A stretch of DNA of 64,000 nt from an uncultured Prevotellaceae bacterium (lineage in GTDB: Bacteria > Bacteroidota > Bacteroidia > Bacteroidales > Bacteroidaceae), in assembly GCA_900316505.1 (NCBI GenBank), contig ONDH01000007.1, positions 62,001 through 126,000 on the forward strand. Direction: 5' to 3'. The number at the start of each line of letters is the position of its first letter. The first letter of the stretch is position 1. The translations under genes were made by a program, and so were the position numbers. The notes below the pieces were generated by a model that ran no database searches, had not been told where the DNA came from, and saw only the letters and a program-made list of their open reading frames with translations. Shown here piece by piece: positions 52,328 to 60,883 of this stretch.

Positions 52328-54973
52328 TCACTTGGCGATTGTCAGCACACCAGCGGAAAGTGCGGGTACAGAGAGCAGGACATCGTTTCCGTCAATTCGT
52401 GCATGTTCTTTTTTCAGCGCGACGGCATTCTTGTCCTCCATGCTGTTTGCCACCGTCAGTGAGCCAGGGGCGTAATACTCAAACTCTCCTCCCGACACAC
52501 TTGCCCAATCTCCTTTCACACGCAAGGTGGCAGGTTCCTCAGTGGGGTTCACCACCTTCACGATCACGTTGGCACCATTCTCAGACATGGTGGTGCTCAC
52601 GCTCAGATTGCCGGTTTCGCCACTGAAAGCCAGACGGTACTTCGAGAAGTGGTCGTACCAAAGTTCGGTCACTTGGCAATTGGGTGCCTTGAACAGGTCC
52701 TTATAGTCGAAGTTGATGAACGCATTGTTCCAATCAGGAGCATCGGTACGGCGTAGGAACAGTGCTGCTGCACCCATCGCCACCACGTCACGAGCCTCAC
52801 ACATGTTGAGGAATCCACCTGCAAACAGGCCTGTGCGCCAGTCGATGCTGTTCAGGTTCCACTCTGAGATGAACAGTTTGATGTTTGGATTCGGTCCATC
52901 GGCAATCATCTTCGCATAGCGGTCGTACTGCTGCCCTAAACGCACAGGACCGGTTGCGTAACCACCCTGTTGTTCATAGTGATGAAGGCTGAGGTAGTCG
53001 AAATAGTTGCCGCTGCGCTTGATGAACTGCTCATCCTCTTGGAATCCACCGCATGCAATGATTTTGATGGAGGGGTCTATCTTGCGCATTGCTTCGCTGA
53101 AATCACGCACACACTTCTCATAGCGGTCGATACCCATCTCCCACATCTCATTGTCAATCTCCCAGTACTTCACGTTGTAAGGTTCTGGATGTCCATTCGC
53201 GGCACGCTTCGCACCCCATTCATCGGTGGCAGGAGCATTGCAGTAGCGCAGCCAGTTGACCGCATTCTGTAAGATGCTGTCATACTCTTCTGCAGGACGT
53301 TCAAACTTGACGCTCACGACAATGACAGGCTCGGAATTGACCTCACGGCAGAAACGGATGAACTCATCTGTTCCGAAGCAGTTCTGGTCGTAATCCATCC
53401 ACATCCAGTGTGCCCATCGCTCGCGATTCTCTTGCGGGCCAATACCCCATCGCCAGTCATACTGTGCCACATAGCCGCCTCCCGGCCAACGCAAGCAAGT
53501 GGGATGCAGCTCCTTCACAGCCTTCAGGATGTCGGGACGGAATCCACCCAGATTCTTACCCGTCTGAGTGGTCATGGTAGCCATATCGACCTGCACCGTT
53601 CCGTTCTTGACCATGATGACGAAGTCGCAATCGCAGCTAAACTTCGTTATCCTCTTGACGGTCTCTACGCCCAAATCACTGGTGACTTCTTTAAGAGAAT
53701 TGGATGGCTCGATACTTTCATCGCAGATTCTGCAATGACCGTCGAGACCTTCGATCATCTGAGGGTTGAGCGTAAAATCATATTTCTTCCACTCCTTGCT
53801 CACCTTGAATGACTGGCGTGCGATAATATTGCCTTTCGTACTGCGCAATCCGACAATCAGCTCTCCCTTGCCTTTTGCATAGATGGAGCCAACAAGGTTA
53901 TCGCCATCAATGTCCAGAGGTCCTTGGAAAATGCCGGCCTCAGTCTTTCCTGCTGTAATCTCTTGTGAATAGCGCATGTTAACAGCATCGTCCTTCACGA
54001 GACGATACTTGCCGCCCTCACCGAATGCCGTCCATTGTTGAGCGACTGCTGGAATCTTCACATCACCAGGCGTACCTTCAAACAGCACCTTGCCATCAGC
54101 GGCTGTCAGCCTGATGTTGCGGTAAGTAGCCTCAGTATAGTTCACCCAGAAAGTCACGAAGTTGCGGTCAGCCTTCTCCAACCCATCATAGCTCGCCACT
54201 TCCTTGCCGTCCCAATAGACAGTCGCCTTGCTGCCTCGGCTCTCGATGCGTAGTTTGTGCCATTTCTGTTCCTCATTCACTTGCTCTTTAGTGGCAGGAG
54301 CCGACACCAGTGGCACCAGCGTGTTCATGCGACGTCCCGGGCGTCCTCCGAAACCTTGCGATTCACGCACTTCCATCTGACAGATGGAGAAATCGGCAGT
54401 GGCGCTTTGTTGCTGAAGTGCAGCACGTGCAGCAGCCTCGTTGGCAGCGTCAATCTGCGACTGAGTCTGCGCTGGGGTGAAAGTGCGGCTTTCGTAATAA
54501 GGGTCGTGTATGCGGACATAATAAGGTGTGCCGTCTGTCTTGTTGCGGAAAGCGAAACGGATGTCCATCAGACCACCGCTCCAACTGCGACGTGCCAGTT
54601 TGTAGGCGCGCCAATTCACGTCCATGGTCAGGTCAAAATCGCAGGTGCTGATGCTATCAATCTTGAGTGGCTGTTCATAACGAGTCGGTGAATGCAGCAC
54701 CATGTCATCATCCATAAACCATCCGTCGAAGTATCCGTCACGTGGATGAATGCCCGGATACTGCTCTGGCTCGAAAGAACGCTCTTGTATGAGTTCCTGC
54801 CATACACCATTGTTGGCACTGAAATAGATGTGTTCAAAGAGTTGTCCGTAGAGCATCTCGTCAATGATGCCCGAGGGCTTCTTGCTCTCAATAGAGATTG
54901 TGTGCTCCTTTTGTGCATTGGCGATTGTTCCAATTGCCAAGAGAACAAGCAATAGGCTTTTTTTCATGTTCAT
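52328..54973 (-). CDS. GH51 alpha-L-arabinofuranosidase, secreted
   Basis: The 881-aa protein has a signal peptide (SLLLVLLAIGTIANA). The GH51 barrel contains the acid/base E609 in WEIDNEMWEMG and nucleophile E704 in LFISEWNLNS, with CLRWPGGGYVAQYDW before them. The C-terminal beta domain ends LSAGVLTIAK. Residues about 140-300 hold an inserted concanavalin-like/DUF1080-type module (WHKLRIESRGSKATVYWDGK). The enzyme removes arabinofuranose from arabinoxylan or arabinan. It stands alone with its own promoter; a start six bases downstream is also possible. Confidence 0.93.
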   Translation of the reverse strand: MNMKKSLLLVLLAIGTIANAQKEHTISIESKKPSGIIDEMLYGQLFEHIYFSANNGVWQELIQERSFEPEQYPGIHPRDGYFDGWFMDDDMVLHSPTRYEQPLKIDSISTCDFDLTMDVNWRAYKLARRSWSGGLMDIRFAFRNKTDGTPYYVRIHDPYYESRTFTPAQTQSQIDAANEAAARAALQQQSATADFSICQMEVRESQGFGGRPGRRMNTLVPLVSAPATKEQVNEEQKWHKLRIESRGSKATVYWDGKEVASYDGLEKADRNFVTFWVNYTEATYRNIRLTAADGKVLFEGTPGDVKIPAVAQQWTAFGEGGKYRLVKDDAVNMRYSQEITAGKTEAGIFQGPLDIDGDNLVGSIYAKGKGELIVGLRSTKGNIIARQSFKVSKEWKKYDFTLNPQMIEGLDGHCRICDESIEPSNSLKEVTSDLGVETVKRITKFSCDCDFVIMVKNGTVQVDMATMTTQTGKNLGGFRPDILKAVKELHPTCLRWPGGGYVAQYDWRWGIGPQENRERWAHWMWMDYDQNCFGTDEFIRFCREVNSEPVIVVSVKFERPAEEYDSILQNAVNWLRYCNAPATDEWGAKRAANGHPEPYNVKYWEIDNEMWEMGIDRYEKCVRDFSEAMRKIDPSIKIIACGGFQEDEQFIKRSGNYFDYLSLHHYEQQGGYATGPVRLGQQYDRYAKMIADGPNPNIKLFISEWNLNSIDWRTGLFAGGFLNMCEARDVVAMGAAALFLRRTDAPDWNNAFINFDYKDLFKAPNCQVTELWYDHFSKYRLAFSGETGNLSVSTTMSENGANVIVKVVNPTEEPATLRVKGDWASVSGGEFEYYAPGSLTVANSMEDKNAVALKKEHARIDGNDVLLSVPALSAGVLTIAK

Positions 54974-55004
54974 GTCGTTTCAGTAGGTTTTGTCTTATTG
55001 CTTG

Positions 55005-55035
55005 CAAAGATACGACATTTTTCTCTTGTTCCAAA
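55005..55035 (-). promoter_or_regulatory. Promoter of the GH51 gene
   Basis: On the minus strand TTTG (55032-55035) is 19 bases before TATCTTTG (55005-55012), matching the consensus. The module found upstream of the flanking units is absent here. Confidence 0.75.
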
Positions 55036-55072
55036 CAATTCGAAAGAAAAAGACATGAAGCATCCATTCCAC

Positions 55073-55105
55073 AAAAAAGATTGGCCATGTGGTAGCCAAT
55101 CTTTT
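55073..55105 (-). terminator. Terminator of the lipoprotein gene
   Basis: Read on the minus strand, GATTGGC pairs with GCCAATC, followed by TTTTTT. Confidence 0.8.
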
Positions 55106-55138
55106 CGTCGTGTTGAACATTGTGTTTGAGAAATATAC

Positions 55139-56086
55139 TTAGAGTGTCACATCCCAATAGAGTGAACTGAATCCGTCCTTCAAATCGTCACCTCCTGCCA
55201 CGATGTTACCTTTGGTGTCTTTCACCGTCAGGTGGATGCGCCACAGGCCTGTCATGGTCAGGTTGATGTTGCCCTGATAGCTGCCGTCCTTTTGCTTGAC
55301 GAGGGGTGTGTTGTCGGGCGAGGTGTGGCTGCCCATGTCTGGCATGCGTGGGTCAATCTCGATGGTGAAAGTCTCCGTTGCCAAACCGTAGGGTGTGGTG
55401 GCTGGATTGTTCTTCTTGGAGATGTAGGCTTGGATGGTGTTGTTGCCTGTCTTCCAATCGGTTGGGTTGACCAGCGAGAGGTAGTAGGTGTCATCACCCA
55501 CCTTGAACGACTTGAGCCATTCCTGCCCATCGGGGAGAGCATCCACGTTGATGGCTTTGTTCTGTACGCCGCCCTTGCTACCCAACACTTCTATATTGTA
55601 AGAGAACTGCCAGCTGCCTGCATCGCTTGTGTTCATCAGCAGCGACACCCATCCGCGTTTCACAGCGGGTCGAGTCGTGTCGAACACCTCGAAGCTGCCA
55701 CCCACAGGGGTGCTGTGCCACATGTCCATCTTCACCATGTGCATGAGGGGTGTGATGCTGGTGATGTCGAAGAACTTCACGTAGTTGCCCGTCTTCTTCT
55801 TGGTCACCACGAAGTACAGGTCGTTGTACCCTTTGTGCAGAGTGCCCGTCTTTGAATAAGCCCACACTTCATACTTGTCATCCACCGTGGTGGAGAGTTC
55901 GGGGATGATTTTGACCGTCTGGATGAACTTGTACACCTGCAGCGCCTCCTCAGCCGAGCAGCAATCCACATCCTGCGAAAGGTCAATACCGTCAATCACA
56001 ATTCCCGTCTCGTCATCGTTGCTGTTGCACGATGTGAGTCCCAGCGATGCTACCGCTAAAAACAACATTAATACCTTTGTCTTCAT
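55139..56086 (-). CDS. Met/His-rich YtkA/FixH-like lipoprotein
   Basis: The 315-aa lipoprotein has the lipobox LGLTSC (Cys20). A Met/His cluster PLMHMVKMDMWHSTP holds M115, H116, M117, M120, M122 and H124. A C-terminal YtkA/FixH-like domain contains RMPDMGSHTSPD (M248, M251, H254) and NLTMTGLWRIHLTVKD. CC at 42-43 is also notable. Such Met/His patterns are typical of copper-binding periplasmic proteins, so a copper-handling role is inferred. It is monocistronic, driven by promoter module B and ended by the terminator at 55073-55105. Confidence 0.75.
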   Translation of the reverse strand: MKTKVLMLFLAVASLGLTSCNSNDDETGIVIDGIDLSQDVDCCSAEEALQVYKFIQTVKIIPELSTTVDDKYEVWAYSKTGTLHKGYNDLYFVVTKKKTGNYVKFFDITSITPLMHMVKMDMWHSTPVGGSFEVFDTTRPAVKRGWVSLLMNTSDAGSWQFSYNIEVLGSKGGVQNKAINVDALPDGQEWLKSFKVGDDTYYLSLVNPTDWKTGNNTIQAYISKKNNPATTPYGLATETFTIEIDPRMPDMGSHTSPDNTPLVKQKDGSYQGNINLTMTGLWRIHLTVKDTKGNIVAGGDDLKDGFSSLYWDVTL

Positions 56087-56130
56087 ACTCTTTAATTTGT
56101 TTAGAAGTTTTTTGTTAGTTCTTATTTTCG

Positions 56131-56200
56131 GTGCAAAGGTACGGACATTTCCTCATGCCCCAAATACCCCTCATGCGCTATAAGCATACCACGAACGGGG
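56131..56200 (-). promoter_or_regulatory. Shared 70-bp promoter module B (lipoprotein)
   Basis: TTTG-N19-TACCTTTG is perfect here (-7 at 56134-56141). Above the -33 box lie TGGTATG, ATAG and CATGAGGGGTATTT, in the same register as modules A and C. Confidence 0.8.
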
Positions 56201-56240
56201 TAGAATCGGGTGGGGCAACGCCGCTCCCCCTTGTTGGGCA

Positions 56241-56339
56241 CTTCCACAGCCTCTGAATCGACCTCGTCGATGTCGGCAAGTCGACCTCGACGACATCGGT
56301 TAACCGACGTCGACGAGGTCGATTTTGAGGTTGTGGAAG
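56241..56339. repeat. Long TCGA-rich inverted repeat made of three 19-bp units
   Basis: Arms 56241-56276 and 56304-56339 pair over 36 bases with few mismatches. Inside, a 19-mer starting TCGACCTCG occurs at 56258-56276, again directly at 56281-56299, and inverted at 56304-56322. It lies between the CyuA-like gene's end and promoter module B. Its GC-rich, CpG-dense sequence is unlike the flanks. It could end the upstream operon, but no T run follows. Confidence 0.8.
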
Positions 56340-56411
56340 CATCGGGAAGGAGACTGTTTCACTCCCTCATTCATCACACACCCATCTTCGGTTTCACACT
56401 GGTAGGTTTGG

Positions 56412-57698
56412 TCATTCGAGGCGCTTTGTTTTCTCCCTCATGATGTCCACGATTACACCTTCTGTCTTCACCATGCCGGGAGAGGCTATCAGCCCCATGT
56501 TGCGCATGGTGTCTTCGGGCGTATGACCATTGATGCCGTGCTCATGACCGATGGCAATGCCATTTTGGGCAAAAGCCACCGAACGGAAAGCCGCATCCAC
56601 CGCCACAATGCCCTTCATCGTGCACCCGTGATTGCCTCCGTCGCAAATCATGCCTGTGATGCTCGATGCCATATTCTGAATGGTCAGGGTGAGTGTCTTG
56701 TGTGTGCCTCCTCTCAGAAAGGCCAATCCGCATGCCATGCCTGTGCCAGCAGCGATGGCACATCCACAGAAGGCAGAAAGCTTACCTGAATACTCTTTGA
56801 TGTACATGCACACCAAATAGCTGAGGGCTGTGGCGCGGAGCAACTGCTCGTCCGTGTAACCGTTCACTTGTTGTGCGGCATAGAGGGGAAGGGTGGCGAT
56901 GATGCCATGTGCTCCACTTCCTGTGATGCTCATGGCTGGGCGCGAAAGTCCCAACACGCGTGCCTCGATTGCAGCATTGCAGAGCAGGGAGGCTGATGTC
57001 TGTTCATCCTCCGAAATTATTCTTTCCCCGTTCTTCTTATATAAATAATGTGCAAACGTAGTCCTTCGGTTCTTGAGTGCTTGCTCGAAGAGGGCAAGAT
57101 TGAGGTCGTAGGCTTGACGGATGAACAGGAGTTCTTCGATGGGAACACTCTGTGCGTAATGGAGCATTTGACGGAGGGTGAATCGGTGGATGAAGGGTGT
57201 CTGCCTTTCCTCGTCTTGGATGTCAGCATCGTCTCTCTCGAAGATGGTTTGGCCATCTTTCGTGATTCTTGTGACGTGGGTGTGTGCATCGCGGATGGTC
57301 ACGTTGACCATTCCCTCATTCGTCGTTATCTCTGCAAAGATGTAGATGCGGCTGCTGATTTCACCCAATTCCACCTTCACCAATCCCGCATTCACCAGCG
57401 CGCGAGCCTCTTGGTTATGGTGTGGTTTCACGCCTTCCAGACACTCCAACCCTTTGCTGGCATCGGCAGCCACATAGCCGAGGGCGGCGGCATGTTCATT
57501 TCCCACCTCATGGCTGTTGGGGATGCCGCAGGTGAAAGCGTTCTTGTACATGCCACTATTCAGCACCAAGCGAATGCCCTTCAATGCTCCTGTTATGTGT
57601 CCCTTCGCTGTGGCAACTGCAAAAGCAATGGCTCCTGGCTCCGTGACTCCGAGGGCGGGGCGCATGTCGTCATGGATCAGTTGGGTAAGTCTTTTCAT
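56412..57698 (-). CDS. CyuA/UPF0597-like Fe-S lyase (cysteine desulfidase or serine dehydratase-like)
   Basis: The 428-aa protein is of the UPF0597/CyuA family. The cluster-binding cysteine blocks are kept: LSAFCGCAIAAGTGMACGLA and GMICDGGNHGCTMKG. The N-terminal ALGCTEP motif of typical members reads ALGVTEP here (V18), so a cysteine thought to take part in catalysis in cysteine desulfidase is missing. Family enzymes eliminate H2S from cysteine or water from serine. The start overlaps the NhaC stop by 4 bases (ATGA), placing it at the end of the SusD-NhaC-lyase operon. Confidence 0.8.
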   Translation of the reverse strand: MKRLTQLIHDDMRPALGVTEPGAIAFAVATAKGHITGALKGIRLVLNSGMYKNAFTCGIPNSHEVGNEHAAALGYVAADASKGLECLEGVKPHHNQEARALVNAGLVKVELGEISSRIYIFAEITTNEGMVNVTIRDAHTHVTRITKDGQTIFERDDADIQDEERQTPFIHRFTLRQMLHYAQSVPIEELLFIRQAYDLNLALFEQALKNRRTTFAHYLYKKNGERIISEDEQTSASLLCNAAIEARVLGLSRPAMSITGSGAHGIIATLPLYAAQQVNGYTDEQLLRATALSYLVCMYIKEYSGKLSAFCGCAIAAGTGMACGLAFLRGGTHKTLTLTIQNMASSITGMICDGGNHGCTMKGIVAVDAAFRSVAFAQNGIAIGHEHGINGHTPEDTMRNMGLIASPGMVKTEGVIVDIMREKTKRLE

Positions 57699-59086
57699 TT
57701 CTGTTTGTGGTTGATGAAACAAGTGATAAGGCTGCATACAAGCAATGCCCAAGGATAAAAAGCGGTGAAGAACACGTCGTTGGCTTGCATGGTGATGTGT
57801 ACCCCCGATGCTTCAATGCCCTTCAGCAACAGCAGTACACACCCACCGTAGGGCAGGACGAACGGAAACGTGCAGATGACCGTGGCAAGCAGCGTTGTGC
57901 GGCGATAGGGATGCAGTCCGTGTTGCTTGCCGATGCTGTTGACAAACGGTGCGACACAGATGTTGGCAATTGTGTTTACTGCTGCCATCAGAATGCCTGC
58001 CACCGACACCAGTGAAAAGATGGTGAGTTCAGCACTTCTTGGTGAACGGATGACGTGGTTGTTCAAACTGTTGATGATGCCATCCATTCCTCCACTGCGT
58101 ATGATAAGTCCCGAAAGCGACACCACCACCATCAGGAGAATGCAGATGTTGGCCATGCCTCCGATGCCCTCTACAATGGCGCCCTCCACCTTCCCGCCGG
58201 TCATGTTGATAAGACTGCTCAGCGTGAAGAGGTCAAATGCCAACCCGATACCCACTGCTATCGCCAATCCTAAAGCAAGTGAAACGAAAATGTTGACCTT
58301 TCGGAAGGATAGCAGAATGACCACCAGGGTGGGAATGAGCAAAGCCAAACCTTGTGGATGCGTAGAGGAACTATTGGATATGGCTTGTGATGGGGTAGTA
58401 TAATTTCCGTTTGCCATGCCGTACGCAATCAATGCCACAGCCAGAGCTGTCAGCACCAAGGGCAGGCGCTTCTTGACTGTTCCCCCGATGTCAGCGCTTC
58501 CTTTCCCGTCAGCATATTCCTGTGTGGTGGCTGCAATCACTGCCGTGTCCGACACGGGCGCGATGCTGTCTCCCAATGCGGCTCCCGACAGGATGGCTCC
58601 TCCCAACAGGGCGGGGTCTGCTCCCAAGGCGATGCCGGCAGGAAAGAGCGTCAGGCTCATGGCACTGATGGTGCCAAATCCAGAACCTGTAGAGATGGCG
58701 AACAAGCCTGAGAAGAGAAACACGACCAAGGTGAACCATGTGGCATTGATGTCGAACTGATGTGCAGCCCACACCAATCCATCCACAATATGCCCTTCTT
58801 TCAGAATGCTGCCATACACCCCCACGATGAGCCACAGCAGGGTGGCGGTCATGGCGGTCTTGCTGCCCATGTATTCGAAGATGGTTGTCCAATATGCTGC
58901 GCTGTTCTTGGTCAGTGTGGCTCCTGACAGAATGGCTGCAATGCCTGTCGCCACCAGCAAGTCGATGTTGACTGCGTTGAAAAACGAAAGACTGATGGTG
59001 GTCGCCACGAACAAAGCAAAAGGAAGGACTGACGCCATGGGCGAAAGTCCTACCTTTGTTGTGTTTGAATACTGTTGATTCTTCAT
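57695..59086 (-). CDS. NhaC-family Na+/H+ antiporter
   Basis: The 463-aa membrane protein has about eleven hydrophobic segments. It contains the NhaC-family blocks LFAISTGSGFGTISAMSLTL and LLGGAILSGAALGDSIAPVS with the conserved GDxxxPxS. Some NhaC relatives exchange organic or amino acids rather than only ions. It lies one base after the SusD stop and overlaps the lyase gene by 4 bases. This tight coupling suggests it moves the substrate or product of the imported compound. Confidence 0.87.
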   Translation of the reverse strand: MKNQQYSNTTKVGLSPMASVLPFALFVATTISLSFFNAVNIDLLVATGIAAILSGATLTKNSAAYWTTIFEYMGSKTAMTATLLWLIVGVYGSILKEGHIVDGLVWAAHQFDINATWFTLVVFLFSGLFAISTGSGFGTISAMSLTLFPAGIALGADPALLGGAILSGAALGDSIAPVSDTAVIAATTQEYADGKGSADIGGTVKKRLPLVLTALAVALIAYGMANGNYTTPSQAISNSSSTHPQGLALLIPTLVVILLSFRKVNIFVSLALGLAIAVGIGLAFDLFTLSSLINMTGGKVEGAIVEGIGGMANICILLMVVVSLSGLIIRSGGMDGIINSLNNHVIRSPRSAELTIFSLVSVAGILMAAVNTIANICVAPFVNSIGKQHGLHPYRRTTLLATVICTFPFVLPYGGCVLLLLKGIEASGVHITMQANDVFFTAFYPWALLVCSLITCFINHKQK

Positions 59087-59087
59087 A

Positions 59088-60737
59088 TCAATAACCAGGG
59101 TTCTGGCTGATGCCAAGGTCTTCACCCTTCAATCCCGTGGGGATGGGCTGGCGGTAGTGCTTGCCGCGCACGTTGTTGTATTTAGCCACGAGGTGGTTGT
59201 GAATCTTCGTGAAGTAAGCCTCCTGGTCAGCCGTGTAGGTGTTGCCCGTGCTGGTCTTCCAATCGTCGGGGAAATGCTTGTAGCCTGACACCTTCTTCAC
59301 CGATGCGATGAGGTCTTTCCAGCGGTAACTGTTCAGCACCGAGAACTGCTCGTAGGTGAATTCATAGTCCCACTCACGCTTGATTTGCTCGAAGGTTGGC
59401 GCGCTGACCGTTGCGATGCCGGCACGGGTGCGGAGCTGATTGAAAGGCTCTGCTGCCTCGCTGTTGCGACCCAACTGCACCAGGGCTTCTGCCTTGATGA
59501 GCAGCACCTCTGCATAGCGGATTTCGATGCGGTCAACCGAGTTCTGAAGAATCTCCAAGTTCTCAGCGTTCTCATAACTCTGATCCACGCCCTTGCCATT
59601 CACGGGAGTGTAAACAGGACTGTAATAGTGGTAAGTCAGACCGTCGGCAGGGTTCTTGAGTTCGACGAAGTAAGTCTCAGCCAGACGCTTGTCGTTGGGC
59701 TGTTCAGCCTTCCAGTCATCGTAGAGGTCATCGTCCGACACCTCGGTGTGGTTCTGACTGAATCCCTGTCCGTTCTCACCGTTCTGGAAGGGGAATGTCC
59801 ACGAGCAGTGAGTCTGATGGTTGCCCTGAGCATCCTTCTTGTCGCCATCGTGCGCAATGGTGAAGAGGTGCTCGTTGGTCTTGCGCTTGTTGCTCTCATA
59901 CTCACGTCCCCAGAGTTTGTTGTATTCGGGGTCGAGGGCAAGTTTTCCGCTGTTGATGACCTTGTCGGCATACTCCACCGCCTTCCTCAGTTTGGCATCA
60001 TCCTTGCTGAAAGCAGGGTCTGTCTGCGAGTTGGCGATGGCAGCCACTTCTGCCTGCGAGAGAGGCTTGTCACCCCACACGAGGTAAGTGCGAGCCAGCA
60101 GCCCCTGAGCCGCCTGCTTGGACGGGATGCGTGGGTCGCCGTCGTAGTCCTTCAGGAGAGACTCGGCAGCGGTGAAGTCGCTGACAATCTGTTCAAACAC
60201 CTTGTCGATGCTCTGACGCTCGGTGGTGCTGCCGCCCTCCTCTGTATAGACAGGCACCTCGCCCCACAGTTGCACGAGTTTCAGGTAGGCAAGACCCCGA
60301 AGGAACTTAGCCTTGCCCACAGCGGCACTGTAGCCAGCCTGACTCACCTTGCCTGCCTTGAGCGAGTTGCCGATGGTGGCGATGGCTTCGTTGGCCTGTG
60401 TGATGCCGAGCAGCAGGTGGTTGAAAATCTTCACCTGATACCATGTGGTGGGTTCCTGCTCGAAGCGGCTGTTCACGGGACCCGGTTCATTCTCCTCACC
60501 CTCGAACGAGGTGAGTTTGTTGCTGTTCAGTTCGATGATGAACGAGAACGAAGAACTCAGCGGCTGCCAATGGCTGTACACCCCATTCACCAGCGAGAGG
60601 GCACTGGCATCGTCAGCCACCACATTATCGTCCGTCACCTGATTGCTGTTGCTGTTGTCGTCATCTGACGAGCATGACGAGAAGCCTGCCAAGAGGCTTG
60701 TTGCTGCCAGGGCAGCGAGGAAAAGATGCTTTTTCAT
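59088..60737 (-). CDS. SusD/RagB-family nutrient-binding lipoprotein
   Basis: The 549-aa protein has the lipobox LLAGFSSC followed by an acidic stretch (SSDDDNSNS). SusD TPR-like helices include KFLRGLAYLKLVQLWGEVPV (the family hallmark) and AAQGLLARTYLVWGD. The C-terminal block starts NLEILQNSVDRIEIRYAEVL LLIKAEA-like and ends in GY. It caps the SusC channel at the cell surface. It lies 146 bases after SusC, but that gap contains promoter module C, so it can be expressed apart from SusC. Confidence 0.92.
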   Translation of the reverse strand: MKKHLFLAALAATSLLAGFSSCSSDDDNSNSNQVTDDNVVADDASALSLVNGVYSHWQPLSSSFSFIIELNSNKLTSFEGEENEPGPVNSRFEQEPTTWYQVKIFNHLLLGITQANEAIATIGNSLKAGKVSQAGYSAAVGKAKFLRGLAYLKLVQLWGEVPVYTEEGGSTTERQSIDKVFEQIVSDFTAAESLLKDYDGDPRIPSKQAAQGLLARTYLVWGDKPLSQAEVAAIANSQTDPAFSKDDAKLRKAVEYADKVINSGKLALDPEYNKLWGREYESNKRKTNEHLFTIAHDGDKKDAQGNHQTHCSWTFPFQNGENGQGFSQNHTEVSDDDLYDDWKAEQPNDKRLAETYFVELKNPADGLTYHYYSPVYTPVNGKGVDQSYENAENLEILQNSVDRIEIRYAEVLLIKAEALVQLGRNSEAAEPFNQLRTRAGIATVSAPTFEQIKREWDYEFTYEQFSVLNSYRWKDLIASVKKVSGYKHFPDDWKTSTGNTYTADQEAYFTKIHNHLVAKYNNVRGKHYRQPIPTGLKGEDLGISQNPGY

Positions 60738-60797
60738 TTTCTTGTTTCCTTTCTTTTTTACCTTAATGAATAAATTGTGTTTGCTTTTCTAAATCTG

Positions 60798-60867
60798 GTG
60801 CAAAGGTACGGCCATTTCGTCAGTCTCGAAATACCCCTCATGGGCTATTGCCATACCATAAATGGGG
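60798..60867 (-). promoter_or_regulatory. Shared 70-bp promoter module C (SusD-NhaC-lyase)
   Basis: The -7 TACCTTTG is at 60801-60808, with TTTC as -33 at 19-base spacing. TGGTATG, ATAG and CATGAGGGGTATTT lie at identical offsets to modules A and B. It is located inside the SusC-SusD interval. Confidence 0.8.
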
Positions 60868-60883
60868 GAGGGGCTTCTCTTTT

